Assembly (NCBI RefSeq): GCF_041321155.1
Contig: NZ_JBGGWB010000001.1
Coordinates: 1-64,000 of the forward strand
DNA from: Sphingomonas sp. IW22
GTDB lineage: Bacteria; Pseudomonadota; Alphaproteobacteria; Sphingomonadales; Sphingomonadaceae
DNA: 64,000 bases
Direction: 5' to 3'
The notes below the pieces were generated by a model. The model worked only from the letters and a program-made list of their open reading frames with translations, ran no database searches and was not told the origin of the DNA. Position 1 is the first letter of the stretch. Each line of letters begins with the position of its first letter. Made by a program: the position numbers and the translations under genes. Below, in pieces: positions 54,104 through 63,615 of the stretch.

Positions 54104-54316
54104 GATCCGCACCCGATTGCCGCGTTCGCGCGCGAAGATCAACGCCGCTTGCTGATGCAGGCAGGCATTGCCACCGGCCCGCAGTTGAGCTATGCGCGCG
54201 CCTCCATCGAGACATCGCTGGAATGCGGGAGGCGGCTCATCCGGGTCGTCGCTCGAACCGCTTAACTTGACCCGGCGCGGCGGCAATCCCGGCGTCCCGG
54301 CAACAGAGTGAGTATT

Positions 54317-54748
54317 ATGGCAAAGAAAATCACCGGCTATATCAAGCTGCAGGTGCCGGCCGGCAAGGCCAACCCCAGCCCCCCGATCGGCCCCGCGCTG
54401 GGTCAGCGCGGCGTCAACATCATGGAATTCTGCAAGGCGTTCAACGCGTCGACCGGCGACCAGGAAGTCGGCACGCCGCTGCCGACGATCATCACCGTTT
54501 ATGCCGACCGCAGCTTCTCGTTCGAGACCAAGACGCCGCCCGCGACTTATCTGATCAAGAAGGCTGCGAACCTGAAGTCGGGTTCGAAGGAGCCGGGCAA
54601 GGTTTCGGCCGGTAAGATCAAGCGTTCGCAGCTGTCGGAAATCGCGACGGCGAAGATGAAGGATCTGAACGCGAACGACATCGACGCCGCGACCAAGATC
54701 ATCGAAGGTTCGGCCCGCGCGATGGGCCTCGAAGTGGTGGAGGGCTGA
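54317..54748 (+). CDS. rplK: Ribosomal protein L11
   Basis: 143 aa, complete: [40 protein letters not shown] and [10 protein letters not shown]. Part of the GTPase-associated centre. The ATG at 54317 is used in place of an ATG nine bases upstream because [11 protein letters not shown] is the conserved start. nusG and secE, which often precede rplK, are not upstream here; a divergent UPF0262 gene is. Confidence 0.98.
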   Translation: MAKKITGYIKLQVPAGKANPSPPIGPALGQRGVNIMEFCKAFNASTGDQEVGTPLPTIITVYADRSFSFETKTPPATYLIKKAANLKSGSKEPGKVSAGKIKRSQLSEIATAKMKDLNANDIDAATKIIEGSARAMGLEVVEG

Positions 54749-54752
54749 TTCC

Positions 54753-55451
54753 ATGGCCAAACTGACCAAGAAGGCCAAGGCGCTGGCCACCGCCGTCGAC
54801 CGTGAAAAGCTGCACGGCATCGACGAAGCGATCTCGCTCGCCAAGACCAACGCGACCGCCAAGTTCGACGAGACGATCGAAGTCGCACTGAACCTGGGCG
54901 TTGACCCCCGCCACGCCGACCAGATGGTTCGCGGCGTCGTCACCCTGCCCAAGGGCACCGGCAAGACCGTGCGCGTCGGCGTGTTCGCCAAGGGCGCCAA
55001 GGCTGACGAAGCTCGTGAAGCGGGTGCCGATGTCGTCGGCGCCGAAGACCTGATGGAAACCATTCAGGGCGGCAAGATCGACTTCGACCGCTGCATCGCG
55101 ACCCCGGACATGATGGGCGTCGTCGGTCGCCTGGGTAAGATCCTGGGCCCCAAGGGCATGATGCCGAACCCCAAGCTGGGCACGGTCACCATGAACGTCG
55201 CTGAAGCCGTCAAGGCGGCCAAGGGCGGTCAGGTCGAGTACCGCGTCGAAAAGGCGGGCATCATCCATTCGGGCATCGGCAAGGCGTCGTTCCCGGCCGA
55301 AGACCTGCGCGCCAATTTCGACGCGCTGGTGGACGCCGTAGTCAAGGCCAAGCCGTCGGGTGCCAAGGGCAAGTATCTGCGCAAGATCGCCGTCAGCTCT
55401 TCGATGGGTGCAGGCATCAAGGTCGACGTGTCCGAGGTTTCGGGCGCCTGA
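54753..55451 (+). CDS. rplA: Ribosomal protein L1
   Basis: 232 aa with the L1 signature region [19 protein letters not shown] and conserved [17 protein letters not shown]. Binds 23S rRNA in the L1 stalk and in many bacteria represses its own L11-L1 mRNA; no leader hairpin mimic could be identified with confidence. Four bp after rplK, and followed by a strong terminator. Confidence 0.98.
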   Translation: MAKLTKKAKALATAVDREKLHGIDEAISLAKTNATAKFDETIEVALNLGVDPRHADQMVRGVVTLPKGTGKTVRVGVFAKGAKADEAREAGADVVGAEDLMETIQGGKIDFDRCIATPDMMGVVGRLGKILGPKGMMPNPKLGTVTMNVAEAVKAAKGGQVEYRVEKAGIIHSGIGKASFPAEDLRANFDALVDAVVKAKPSGAKGKYLRKIAVSSSMGAGIKVDVSEVSGA

Positions 55452-55477
55452 TTTCACGATCTTGACCGACAGATTTG

Positions 55478-55509
55478 GGCCGGGAGGGCGACCTCCCGGC
55501 CATTTTCGT
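55478..55509 (+). terminator. Rho-independent terminator after rplA
   Basis: Perfect 10-bp stem GGCCGGGAGG / CCTCCCGGCC closed by a GCGA (GNRA-type) tetraloop, then ATTTTCGTT. Ends the rplKA transcript and lies directly against the 5' border of the broken glutaredoxin/MauE gene. Confidence 0.9.
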
Positions 55510-56096
55510 TTGCGCGGGCATGATTCAAAGACCACACCCCAGATCTTCATCGGCGGGCAGCGCATTGGCGGCCAGGACGATCTGCGCCGTCATCTAAGCC
55601 TGTCGGTTCGTGATCCGAAGGCGACGACCTATCGCCCGGTCATCGCGCTTTTCGCCAAGGCGCTGGCGATGACGATCGCCATCGGCTGGGCCGCGGAAGG
55701 GATGATCGCGCCGGTCACGGTGGCAGAGCGTTTCATCGCCGCGTCGATGTGCCTGCTGGCGCTTCAGAAGCTGCGCGATGTCGACGGCTTTGGGACGATG
55801 TTCCTTGGCTATGATCTGCTGGCGATGCGCTGGGTGCGCTATGGCTGGATTTATCTCTGGGCAGAGGGGCCGGCCGGGGTGCTGATGCTGGCAGGTGCGC
55901 TGACCTGGATCGCTGCGTCAGTCGCACTGGTCATTGGCGGGATCGAAGCCGTGAGCGTGTCCAAGGCTGTTTATCGCGATCGCCGTGAATTGAAGTGCGC
56001 CTGCATCGGCGGCGACAGCAATGCGCCGCTAGGCTTCGTGTCGCTTACCGAAATGTGATGATGGTCGCGATGACAGCCTGGATGCTGGTTCGCTGA
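55510..56096 (+). pseudogene. Decayed glutaredoxin-MauE/DoxX-like membrane protein gene
   Basis: The readable frame (to a TGA at 56056-56058) begins in the middle of a glutaredoxin domain: KTTPQIFIGGQRIGGQDDLR is the C-terminal half, with the CxxC-containing first half missing and the rplA terminator in its place. Four hydrophobic MauE-like segments follow (YRPVIALFAKALAMTIAIG, AASMCLLALQKL, AGVLMLAGALTW, AASVALVIGGI), then KCACIGGDSNAPLGFVSLTE. Intact relatives continue ENLMMVAM-type (from memory). Here adding one A in GAAATG at 56050-56055 restores ENVMMVAMTAWMLVR and a TGA at 56094-56096. A TTG at 55510 could start a shortened product, but there is no ribosome-binding site in front of it. 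Confidence 0.72.
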
Positions 56097-56151
56097 TCGC
56101 CGGCGAACCGGAACGGCTTCCATGCGTTCGGTAGCGGAAAGGAGCTTTTCC

Positions 56152-56358
56152 ATGACCGATCGTAACCGCGACGAAAATCCCGACAGCGTGCCACAGGACC
56201 GCCCGTCCGACATCGAACGCGCCGTCAACGAGGGGCGCGGCGGCCCCGGCATCGAAAATGTCGAGGACGACCGCACGCCGACCGAACCCACCGTTTCCCC
56301 CGACACCGCCGGAGGATCGGGCGGTGCCGTCCGCAATCAGGACGACACCGCACAGTAA
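56152..56358 (+). CDS. Short acidic disordered protein
   Basis: 68 aa, rich in Asp, Glu, Pro, Gly and Arg with no hydrophobic core (DRNRDENPDSVPQDRP, then GRGGPGIENVEDD), so predicted intrinsically disordered. A good AAAGGAGC ribosome-binding site precedes the ATG at 56152. Function unknown; stress-related small proteins of this composition are common in sphingomonads (from memory). Confidence 0.65.
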   Translation: MTDRNRDENPDSVPQDRPSDIERAVNEGRGGPGIENVEDDRTPTEPTVSPDTAGGSGGAVRNQDDTAQ

Positions 56359-56375
56359 CCGCGAGGGCGGCGGGG

Positions 56376-57857
56376 TCAGGCGTCGAGCGCTTTTTTCAAC
56401 AGCTCGTTGACGACGCCCGGATTGGCCTTGCCGCCCATCGCCTTCATGGTCTGTCCGACGAAGAAGCCGAACAGCTTGTCCTTGCCGCCGCGATAATCGG
56501 CGACCTTGTCGGCATTCGCCGCCATCACCTTGGCGATCTCCGCTTCGATCGCGCCGGTGTCGCTGGTTTGGCGAAGACCGCGTTCCTCAACAATCGTCTC
56601 CGCATTCTGGCCGGTTTCGAGCATGATCTCGAACACCTGCTTGCCAAGCGTGTTCGAAATGGTGCCGTCGGCGATCAGCCGCAACAGTTCGGCTCCCTGT
56701 GCCGGACTGACGGGCGAATCCTCGATGCTCTTGCCAATACGGTTCAGCGCACCGAACAGGTCGGAAATCAGCCAGTTCGACGCGGCCTTGGCCGTCACCG
56801 TCTCGCCGCCTGCCTTCATCAGCGCCTCGAACCAGCGCGCCGTCTCCGCCTCGGCGGTCAGAACAGCCGCGTTATAGGGCGACAGGCCAAGTTCACCGAC
56901 ATAGCGCGCTCGCTTGGCGTCGGGCAGTTCGGGCAGGCTGGCACGGCATTCGTCAAGGAACGCGTCGTCCAGCTCCAGCGGGAGCAGGTCCGGATCGGGG
57001 AAATAGCGATAATCGTGCGCGTCTTCCTTTGACCGCATCGACCGCGTTTCGCCCTTGTCGGGGTCGAAAAGGCGGGTTTCCTGCACGACGCGGCCACCGG
57101 CCTCCAGCGCATCGACCTGGCGCTGCGCCTCATATTCGATCGTCGCCATGACGAAGCGCACCGAATTGACGTTCTTGGTCTCAGTGCGGGTACCAAACGG
57201 CTCGCCGGGACGACGCACGCTGACATTCACGTCAGCGCGCATCGAGCCTTCTTCCATATTGCCGTCGCATGACCCGACATAGCGCAGGATGGTGCGAAGC
57301 TTGCGGACATAGGCGCCCGCTTCCGCCGGCGAGCGCATATCGGGCTTCGACACGATCTCCATCAGCGCCACGCCGGAGCGATTGAGATCGACATAAGAGC
57401 GCGTCGGATGCTGATCGTGCATTAGCTTGCCCGCATCCTGTTCGACATGGATGCGCTCGACTCCGATCGACTTGGTGCCGGCATCGGGGTTCTTTTCATC
57501 CAGCGCAATCTCGATCCGCCCCTCACCCACCAGCGGGTGGTAAAGCTGGCTGATCTGATAGCCCTGCGGAAGATCGGCGTAGAAGTAGTTCTTGCGGTCG
57601 AAGCGCGACCATTTGTTGACCTGAGCCTCGATCGCCATGCCGGTGCGGACAGCCTGGCGGATGCACTCGCGATTGGGCACAGGCAACATGCCCGGCATCG
57701 CGGCATCGACGAGGCTGACCTGCGTGTTCGGCTCTGCGCCGAATGCGGTGGCTGCCCCGGAGAACAGCTTGGCGTTGGACGTGACCTGGGCGTGGACCTC
57801 AAGCCCAATGACGACTTCCCAGTCGCCGGTTGCGCCGTGAATGCGGTATTCGCTCAT
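56376..57857 (-). CDS. gatB: Asp-tRNA(Asn)/Glu-tRNA(Gln) amidotransferase subunit B
   Basis: 493 aa. tRNA-binding and kinase subunit that activates the misacylated aminoacyl end. Conserved blocks: [64 protein letters not shown] and the C-terminal YqeY-like helical domain. The start at 57857 is given by MSEYRIHG. One base separates it from gatA. Confidence 0.97.
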   Translation of the reverse strand: MSEYRIHGATGDWEVVIGLEVHAQVTSNAKLFSGAATAFGAEPNTQVSLVDAAMPGMLPVPNRECIRQAVRTGMAIEAQVNKWSRFDRKNYFYADLPQGYQISQLYHPLVGEGRIEIALDEKNPDAGTKSIGVERIHVEQDAGKLMHDQHPTRSYVDLNRSGVALMEIVSKPDMRSPAEAGAYVRKLRTILRYVGSCDGNMEEGSMRADVNVSVRRPGEPFGTRTETKNVNSVRFVMATIEYEAQRQVDALEAGGRVVQETRLFDPDKGETRSMRSKEDAHDYRYFPDPDLLPLELDDAFLDECRASLPELPDAKRARYVGELGLSPYNAAVLTAEAETARWFEALMKAGGETVTAKAASNWLISDLFGALNRIGKSIEDSPVSPAQGAELLRLIADGTISNTLGKQVFEIMLETGQNAETIVEERGLRQTSDTGAIEAEIAKVMAANADKVADYRGGKDKLFGFFVGQTMKAMGGKANPGVVNELLKKALDA

Positions 57858-57858
57858 C

Positions 57859-59343
57859 TTACCACCACTTGTCCGCGCGCGCGACAAAGCCCGCGCGCTG
57901 TTCGATCGCAAGACCCGCGTTCAGCACGCCCTGTTCATCCAAAGGCTTGCCGATCACCTGAAGGCCGAGCGGCAATCCCTGTGCATCCACGCCGCCCGGC
58001 ACGCTCATCGCGGGCAGGCCGGCGAGCGATGCGGGAACGGTGAAGACGTCGTTCAGATACATGGCGATCGGGTCCGCCTGCTTTTCACCCAGCGCGAACG
58101 CAGCCGACGGTGCGGTCGGCGTCAGCAGCACGTCGCACTGTTCCCACGCGCGTTCGAAATCCTGCGCGATCAACGCGCGAACCTTTTGCGCCTGGGTATA
58201 ATAAGCGTCGTAATAACCCGCCGACAGCACATAGGTGCCGATCAGGATGCGGCGCTTCACCTCATCCCCGAACCCCGCAGCACGGGTAGCGGCGTACATG
58301 TCCTGAAGGTTCGCGCCTTCCGGCAACTCACGCTGACCGAACCGCACGCCGTCATAGCGCGCCAGATTCGACGAAGCCTCTGCCGGGGCCACGATGTAAT
58401 AAGCGGGCAGCGCATATTTGGTGTGGGGCAGCGAGACCTCGACAATCTCGGCCCCGGCATCGCGCATCCATTCGATGCCCTGCTGCCACAGCGCCTCGAT
58501 CTCGGCGGGCATGCCGTCGACGCGATACTCCTTGGGAATACCGACGCGCTTGCCTTTCATGTCGGGCGACAGCCCCGCTTCCCACTGCGGCACCGGCAGG
58601 TCGAGCGAGGTCGAATCCTTGGGATCGAAGCCCGACATGGCCTCCAGCATGATCGCACAGTCGCGCACGTCGCGCGCCATCGGCCCCGCCTGATCCAGCG
58701 AGGAGGCAAAGGCGACGACGCCCCAGCGCGAGCAGCGGCCATAGGTCGGCTTGATGCCCGAAATGCCGACGAACGCGGCAGGCTGTCGGATCGAGCCGCC
58801 GGTGTCGGTGCCGGTTGCCGCCGGGCACAGCCGCGCGGCGATGGCCGATGCGCTGCCGCCCGACGAGCCGCCCGGCGTCAGCGCGGCATTGCCGCCGTCG
58901 TTGCGCCGCCACGGACTGATCACATTGCCGAACGCACTCGTCTCGTTCGACGAACCCATGGCGAACTGATCGAGGTTCAGCTTGCCCAGCATCCCCGCAC
59001 CCGCATCCCACAGCTTTTGCGAGACGGTCGATTCATAGGTGGGCGTGAACCCTTCCAGAATGTGGCTGGCGGCGGTGGTCTGGACGCCCTTGGTGGCGAA
59101 CAGGTCCTTCATGCCGATCGGCACGCCGGCCAGCGGCTTGAGCGCATCGCCCGCCGCCTTTGCCGCGTCGGCGGCGTCGGCGGCGGCCAGTGCATAGTCG
59201 GGCGTATCGACGATAAACGCGTTCAGCGCCTTCGCACCGGCGACGGCGGCGTTGAAAGCGCTAGCCACTTCGCTGGCGGAAAAATCGCCGCCACGAAACC
59301 CGTCGCGAAGGGCCGCGACGCCAAGGTCGGTCAGTTCGGTCAT
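57859..59343 (-). CDS. gatA: Asp-tRNA(Asn)/Glu-tRNA(Gln) amidotransferase subunit A
   Basis: 494 aa glutaminase subunit of the amidase-signature family. The Ser-cis-Ser-Lys triad is complete: Lys79 in PIGMKDLF, Ser160 in [10 protein letters not shown], and nucleophile Ser184 in [11 protein letters not shown]. Produces ammonia from glutamine and channels it to GatB. The ATG at 59343 overlaps the gatC TAA by one base (TAATG). Confidence 0.97.
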   Translation of the reverse strand: MTELTDLGVAALRDGFRGGDFSASEVASAFNAAVAGAKALNAFIVDTPDYALAAADAADAAKAAGDALKPLAGVPIGMKDLFATKGVQTTAASHILEGFTPTYESTVSQKLWDAGAGMLGKLNLDQFAMGSSNETSAFGNVISPWRRNDGGNAALTPGGSSGGSASAIAARLCPAATGTDTGGSIRQPAAFVGISGIKPTYGRCSRWGVVAFASSLDQAGPMARDVRDCAIMLEAMSGFDPKDSTSLDLPVPQWEAGLSPDMKGKRVGIPKEYRVDGMPAEIEALWQQGIEWMRDAGAEIVEVSLPHTKYALPAYYIVAPAEASSNLARYDGVRFGQRELPEGANLQDMYAATRAAGFGDEVKRRILIGTYVLSAGYYDAYYTQAQKVRALIAQDFERAWEQCDVLLTPTAPSAAFALGEKQADPIAMYLNDVFTVPASLAGLPAMSVPGGVDAQGLPLGLQVIGKPLDEQGVLNAGLAIEQRAGFVARADKWW

Positions 59344-59630
59344 TATTCGATCACCTTGGGCACGGCGAAGAAACCATGTTCGGCTTGTGGCGCATTCGCC
59401 AGTACGGCATCGCGGACATTGCCGTCGGTGACGACATCGTCGCGCAGGCGCAGCGTGTTGGGAATGACCGCGGTCATCGGCGCGACGGAGGAGGTATCGA
59501 CCTCCCCCAGTTGCTCGATCCAACCCAGGATGTTGCCCAGTTCGGGCGCGAGGCGGCTAGCCTCCTCCTCGGTGATCGCGATGCGGGCTAGGCCGGCGAT
59601 GCGTTTGACGGTTGCAGGTTCGACAGACAT
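59343..59630 (-). CDS. gatC: Asp-tRNA(Asn)/Glu-tRNA(Gln) amidotransferase subunit C
   Basis: 95 aa, the assembly belt between GatA and GatB. Conserved [20 protein letters not shown] near the N terminus and [18 protein letters not shown], and [18 protein letters not shown] at the end. First gene of a compact gatC-gatA-gatB operon running left; its promoter shares a 140-bp region with the divergent DUF3089 gene. Confidence 0.97.
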   Translation of the reverse strand: MSVEPATVKRIAGLARIAITEEEASRLAPELGNILGWIEQLGEVDTSSVAPMTAVIPNTLRLRDDVVTDGNVRDAVLANAPQAEHGFFAVPKVIE

Positions 59631-59770
59631 ATCGCGCGGCTAGCACCGGGTTTGGGCCGCTTCAAGCGCGCCCTTTATCGAACCGGCGGTTGCAGCATTT
59701 GCAAAGGCGGTGCATCGAAACGGAATTGCCGCACGCCGGCTCATGTCGCATTGCACAATGGAAGCCCCGC

Positions 59771-60874
59771 TTGGCCCGCAAATTCCTGTATCTGGTCGCT
59801 GTCCTCATCATGCTCGCGATTGCCGCCGCCTTTGCCTATCGCCTGTTTGGGGTGCAGCTTTTGCGCCAGACGATGGTGCCGACAACCGGGTTTCAGGCGC
59901 TGCCGCAGTTGGGGGAAAGCGCCTATGCCGATCCGCAAATGTGGCTGGCGCGACCAGACAAGCCGAACAATCCCGCGCTTTGGACGCCGCAAGGGTTGAC
60001 GCCCGCCGCCGACCCACGCGCGGCCGTCTTCTTCATCCACCCGACATCCTATCTGGACCGGTCACAATGGAACGCGCCCCTTGACGATGTTGTGGCCAAT
60101 GACCGGGCGGCGCTGTTCATGCGGGGGCAGGCATCGGCGTTTAACGAGGTTGGCGCGATCTGGGCGCCGCGTTATCGTCAGGCGACATTCGGCGCGTTTC
60201 TGACCAACGCCGACGCTGCGAACAAGGCGCTCGACCTGGCCTATGGCGACGTTACGACCGCGTTCGACCGTTTCCTTGCCGAAGCGGGGGACGATCGGCC
60301 CATTATCCTTGCCGGGCATAGCCAGGGTGCGCTGCATCTGTCGCGCCTGTTGAAGGATCGGGTCGCGGGCAAGCCGCTGGCGGCGCGGATCGTCGCGGCC
60401 TATGTCGTCGGCTGGCCGGTTTCGCGAACGGCTGATCTGCCCGAAATGGGGTTGCCCGAATGTCAGCGTGCCGATCAGGCCGGATGTATCCTGTCGTGGC
60501 AGAGCTTCGCCGAACCCGCCGACCCGTCGCTGATCCTCAACACGTTCGACGCTACGACTGGCTTCAACGGAACGCGGCGCGCGGGTACGGCCATGGTCTG
60601 CACCAATCCTCTGACCGGCAATGCAGGTGACGCGGCCCCGGCCTCCGCCAATATGGGCGCGCTGTTTCCCTCTGCCGATCTGACGACCGCCACGCTTGAG
60701 CAAGGACGGGTGCCTGCCCGGTGTGAGGGGCGCGGATTGCTGATGATCGGCAGTCCGCCTGACCTGGGCAGCTATGTCCTGCCGGGCAATAATTACCATG
60801 TGTTCGACTATAGCCTGTTCTGGGCCAACATCCGTGCCGATGCGGCGCGGCGTTTACAGGCGTTCGGCGCTTGA
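59771..60874 (+). CDS. DUF3089 alpha/beta-hydrolase-like protein
   Basis: 367 aa. N-terminal transmembrane anchor or signal ([20 protein letters not shown]), then a DUF3089 domain with [10 protein letters not shown], the serine-elbow-like [10 protein letters not shown] and late [16 protein letters not shown]. The nucleophile motif GHSQG is intact. The TTG at 59771 is chosen because GGAAG lies six bases upstream and the basic-hydrophobic N terminus starts there. Substrate unknown. Overlaps ruvX by four bases. Confidence 0.85.
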   Translation: MARKFLYLVAVLIMLAIAAAFAYRLFGVQLLRQTMVPTTGFQALPQLGESAYADPQMWLARPDKPNNPALWTPQGLTPAADPRAAVFFIHPTSYLDRSQWNAPLDDVVANDRAALFMRGQASAFNEVGAIWAPRYRQATFGAFLTNADAANKALDLAYGDVTTAFDRFLAEAGDDRPIILAGHSQGALHLSRLLKDRVAGKPLAARIVAAYVVGWPVSRTADLPEMGLPECQRADQAGCILSWQSFAEPADPSLILNTFDATTGFNGTRRAGTAMVCTNPLTGNAGDAAPASANMGALFPSADLTTATLEQGRVPARCEGRGLLMIGSPPDLGSYVLPGNNYHVFDYSLFWANIRADAARRLQAFGA

Positions 60875-61338
60875 TCGCGACACTGGCCGCCGATTTCGCC
60901 GCCGCCTTGCCCGATGGCGGGCGCCTGATCGGGCTGGACGTTGGCACCAAGACGATCGGCACCGCACTCTGCGATGCCGGGTGGAGCTTTGCCAGCGGCG
61001 CCCCGCTGATTCGGCGGAGCAAGTTCACGGCGGACAAGGCCGCGCTTGCGGACCTGATCGGCAAACAATCGGTCCGCGGGATCGTCATCGGGCTGCCGCT
61101 CAACATGGACGGCAGCGACAGCCCGCGCACGCAATCGACCCGTGCCTTCGCCCGCAACCTGGCTGACATGGCGCTGCCGATCCTGTTGTGGGACGAGCGT
61201 TGGTCGACCGTCGCGGTCGAGCGCATGATGATCGAACAGGATCTGAGCCGCGCGAAACGCGCCGAGCGGGTTGATTCGCTGGCCGCCGCGCATATCCTGC
61301 AAGGCGCGATTGACGCGCTGGCTAATCTGCCGCGCTAA
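60871..61338 (+). CDS. ruvX: YqgF/RuvX putative pre-16S rRNA nuclease / Holliday junction resolvase
   Basis: 155 aa RNase H-like fold with [17 protein letters not shown] (first Asp), [11 protein letters not shown] and [14 protein letters not shown], plus a C-terminal [10 protein letters not shown] acidic motif. In E. coli the homologue matures 16S rRNA; earlier annotations call it a Holliday junction resolvase. TTG start at 60871 overlapping the upstream stop. Confidence 0.93.
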   Translation: MIATLAADFAAALPDGGRLIGLDVGTKTIGTALCDAGWSFASGAPLIRRSKFTADKAALADLIGKQSVRGIVIGLPLNMDGSDSPRTQSTRAFARNLADMALPILLWDERWSTVAVERMMIEQDLSRAKRAERVDSLAAAHILQGAIDALANLPR

Positions 61339-62024
61339 TTGGCGAGCGCGAGCGCGATCGCGACCGCGCGCAGCACGTCGGGGTTGAACTGCACCCATAG
61401 GTGGCTGGAACGCACCTCGATCGCGCGGCAGTGGTCGTCATGGCATGTCGCTCCGCCGACCAGCCCGTCATGCGCGCTCCAGATCGCGGTTGCAGGCACT
61501 GGCGAAGGGGCGGCGGCTTCCTTGAGCAGGGAGACGACCGTCTGATCGTTGGCATCAATGCCAAGGACGTGGCGGTAGACCGGCCACATCGGCATCCCAT
61601 CCAGTGGTCCGGCAAAAGGCGCGCTGACGGTTACGACGCTGCGGACCAGTTCCGGCGTCCGGCGCGCGGCGATGCGCGCCATCACGCCGCCCAGGCTGAT
61701 GCCGACGAGCGCCACCGGCTGACCCGTTCGCCCGGCCATCCGCTCAATCGCGGCAAGCAGACGTGCACCATCGGCACCCACACTGCGCTCGCCTAGATTG
61801 CGGCCCATGCCCCAACCATCAGCGCGGTATCCGATGGCCCTCAGATAACGTCGCAGAACGATGTTCGAACGATCGCCGTTGAACAGGCCGGGCAGCAGCA
61901 TAACGGTCCCGCCGTCGCCGCGCGGTACATCCATCAGCGCCGATCTTGCCACCGTCAGCCTGCCCAGGCCCATCAATCCGCGCGGCACTTCGCTCAGCAT
62001 CAGCCGCCGGGCGTTCTGGATCAT
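61335..62024 (-). CDS. Alpha/beta-fold hydrolase (lipase/PGAP1-like)
   Basis: 229 aa. [11 protein letters not shown] strand-turn, [17 protein letters not shown], nucleophile elbow [12 protein letters not shown], Asp in WSAHDGLV and a late His in RSSHLWV. The GISLGG elbow and short lid suggest an esterase. The ATG at 62024 overlaps the upstream TGA (ATGA); the ATG at 62033 would lie inside the DUF2459 gene. Its stop overlaps the ruvX end by four bases. Confidence 0.83.
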   Translation of the reverse strand: MIQNARRLMLSEVPRGLMGLGRLTVARSALMDVPRGDGGTVMLLPGLFNGDRSNIVLRRYLRAIGYRADGWGMGRNLGERSVGADGARLLAAIERMAGRTGQPVALVGISLGGVMARIAARRTPELVRSVVTVSAPFAGPLDGMPMWPVYRHVLGIDANDQTVVSLLKEAAAPSPVPATAIWSAHDGLVGGATCHDDHCRAIEVRSSHLWVQFNPDVLRAVAIALALAN

Positions 62025-62701
62025 AGCCACCACATCACCGTGCCGGAAAACGGGGTCCAGCGGCCCATCGGTACTTCGGCAGCACGCAGCGCCTCTCCGG
62101 TCCAGGCATTGCAGGTGCGAATGGCACTGTAATGGCCGCGCGCCTGGTAAAAGGCGTCCCAGCCGCCATAGCCGTGCGCGGAGCCACCCGGGGCCATGGT
62201 GCCGCGGATGAAGCCGATCAGTCGCGCGAGCTGTTGGGGCCGCAGCAGCACGCGCCGCACCGCCGGGCCACCGCGCGGGGCGGCCACATGCTCTACATGC
62301 AGCACCGTATCATCACTGCCGACCGCCGCCGCCAGCACCGTTTCCGCACGAAGGTCGCTCCATGTCGGCGTCTCAAGATAGAAGGCCCGGTCGCCCCAGC
62401 CGATTGCAAGCCAGGGGCGCCCGCCAAAGCGCGGGTCAGCCAGATCGTCGGCACTGAACTGCGCGAGCATGTCTGGCGGCAAGGCTGATTTCGGCAGGAC
62501 GATGCCGGTGTGGATGCCATTATCCTCAACCCAGACCGGCACGCCCGCCGCCGGCGGCGCCATTCCGCCCCGCGCCGGAATTGCACCGCCGATCCACCCG
62601 GCAACCCAGTAGCTCTGGGCCAAGATCGCAACCGCCAGCAACAGGCCGGCCACGGCGCCCGCCAATCCTTTCAGCCTGTTCAGTTTCGGATCCGTTGCCA
62701 C
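62021..62701 (-). CDS. DUF2459 / TIGR02117 family membrane-anchored protein
   Basis: 226 aa. N-terminal hydrophobic anchor (about 9-31), then NGIHTGIVLP, WLAIGWGDRAFYLETPTW and TCNAWTGEALRAAEVPMGRWTPFSG, the core of the DUF2459 family (called urease-region protein in some genomes). Cys in TCNAW and the His in NGIHTG are family-conserved and could form a papain-like site (inference). The GTG at 62701 is preceded by AAGGGA on the minus strand. Its start codon is 12 bp from that of phhA. Confidence 0.85.
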   Translation of the reverse strand: MATDPKLNRLKGLAGAVAGLLLAVAILAQSYWVAGWIGGAIPARGGMAPPAAGVPVWVEDNGIHTGIVLPKSALPPDMLAQFSADDLADPRFGGRPWLAIGWGDRAFYLETPTWSDLRAETVLAAAVGSDDTVLHVEHVAAPRGGPAVRRVLLRPQQLARLIGFIRGTMAPGGSAHGYGGWDAFYQARGHYSAIRTCNAWTGEALRAAEVPMGRWTPFSGTVMWWL

Positions 62702-62713
62702 TATATTCCCTTG

Positions 62714-63595
62714 ATGACCGCTGAAACGCATATCCACGACACCCCCCCGCCGGGCGCCGCCGCCGATTGGACCATCCCACAAAATTGGGACGCCTTCACG
62801 GCGGCGGAACATGGCGTGTGGGATACGCTGTTCGAACGACAGGCCCGATTGCTGCCGGGACGCGCATCCAGCGCCTATCTGCGCGGGCTGGAAGCGTTGA
62901 AGCTGTCCGAATCGGGCATTCCCAATTTCGACGACCTGTCCGAACGCCTGATGAAGCTGACCGGCTGGCAGGTCGTGGCCGTGCCAGGGCTGGTGCCCGA
63001 CGATGTATTCTTCGAACATATGGCCAATCGCCGGTTCGTGTCGGGCAATTTTATCCGCCGTGCCGATCAGCTCGACTATCTACAGGAACCGGACGTGTTC
63101 CACGACGTGTTCGGGCATGTTCCGATGCTGGCCGACCCGGTCTTTGCCGATTATCTGGCTGCCTATGGCCGTGGTGGACTGCGCGCGCTGGAGTTGGGGG
63201 CACTGCCGCAACTTTCGCGGCTCTACTGGTATACGGTGGAGTTCGGGTTGATCGAGGAGGATGACGGCCTGCGCATCTTCGGCGCGGGAATCGTCTCGTC
63301 ATCGGCGGAAAGCGTGTTTGCGCTGGACGATCCCAGCCCCAACCGGATCGGCTTCGATCTGGCGCGCGTGATGCGCACCGAATATCGGATCGACGATTTC
63401 CAGCAGAATTACTTCGTCGTGCCCAGCTTCGACGAATTGCTGCGCGTCACGGTCGAAACCGACTTCGCGCCGCTGTACGAACAGATCCGTCCCCTGCCCT
63501 CAATCCCTGTGGCCGAGATTGTCGAGGGCGACCGCGTGATCCATCGCGGCACACAGGCCTATGCCGACCAGAAGGCGCAGGCCGCCGTCGTCTGA
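62714..63595 (+). CDS. phhA: Phenylalanine 4-monooxygenase
   Basis: Iron- and pterin-dependent hydroxylation of Phe to Tyr. The non-heme iron ligands are His130 and His135 (FHDVFGHVPM) and Glu176 (YWYTVEFGLIEE). 293 aa, monodomain bacterial type without the regulatory ACT domain. A pterin dehydratase gene (phhB) is not adjacent. The ATG at 62714 gives the best family match; longer in-frame forms are antisense to the DUF2459 gene. Confidence 0.95.
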   Translation: MTAETHIHDTPPPGAAADWTIPQNWDAFTAAEHGVWDTLFERQARLLPGRASSAYLRGLEALKLSESGIPNFDDLSERLMKLTGWQVVAVPGLVPDDVFFEHMANRRFVSGNFIRRADQLDYLQEPDVFHDVFGHVPMLADPVFADYLAAYGRGGLRALELGALPQLSRLYWYTVEFGLIEEDDGLRIFGAGIVSSSAESVFALDDPSPNRIGFDLARVMRTEYRIDDFQQNYFVVPSFDELLRVTVETDFAPLYEQIRPLPSIPVAEIVEGDRVIHRGTQAYADQKAQAAVV

Positions 63596-63607
63596 AACGA
63601 CGGCGGC
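63581..63607. terminator. Perfect 11-bp hairpin across the phhA stop
   Basis: GCCGCCGTCGT (63581-63591), CTGAA loop containing the stop codon, then ACGACGGCGGC (63597-63607). It ends nine bases before the convergent S9 peptidase gene. No T-run; it may end both transcripts or protect the 3' end. Confidence 0.6.
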
Positions 63608-63615
63608 GCCCCTGC

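Noticed and set aside
54104..55063. In-frame upstream extension of the UPF0262 gene giving a 480-aa protein
   Set aside because: Antisense to rplK and rplA; UPF0262 similarity starts at 54103.
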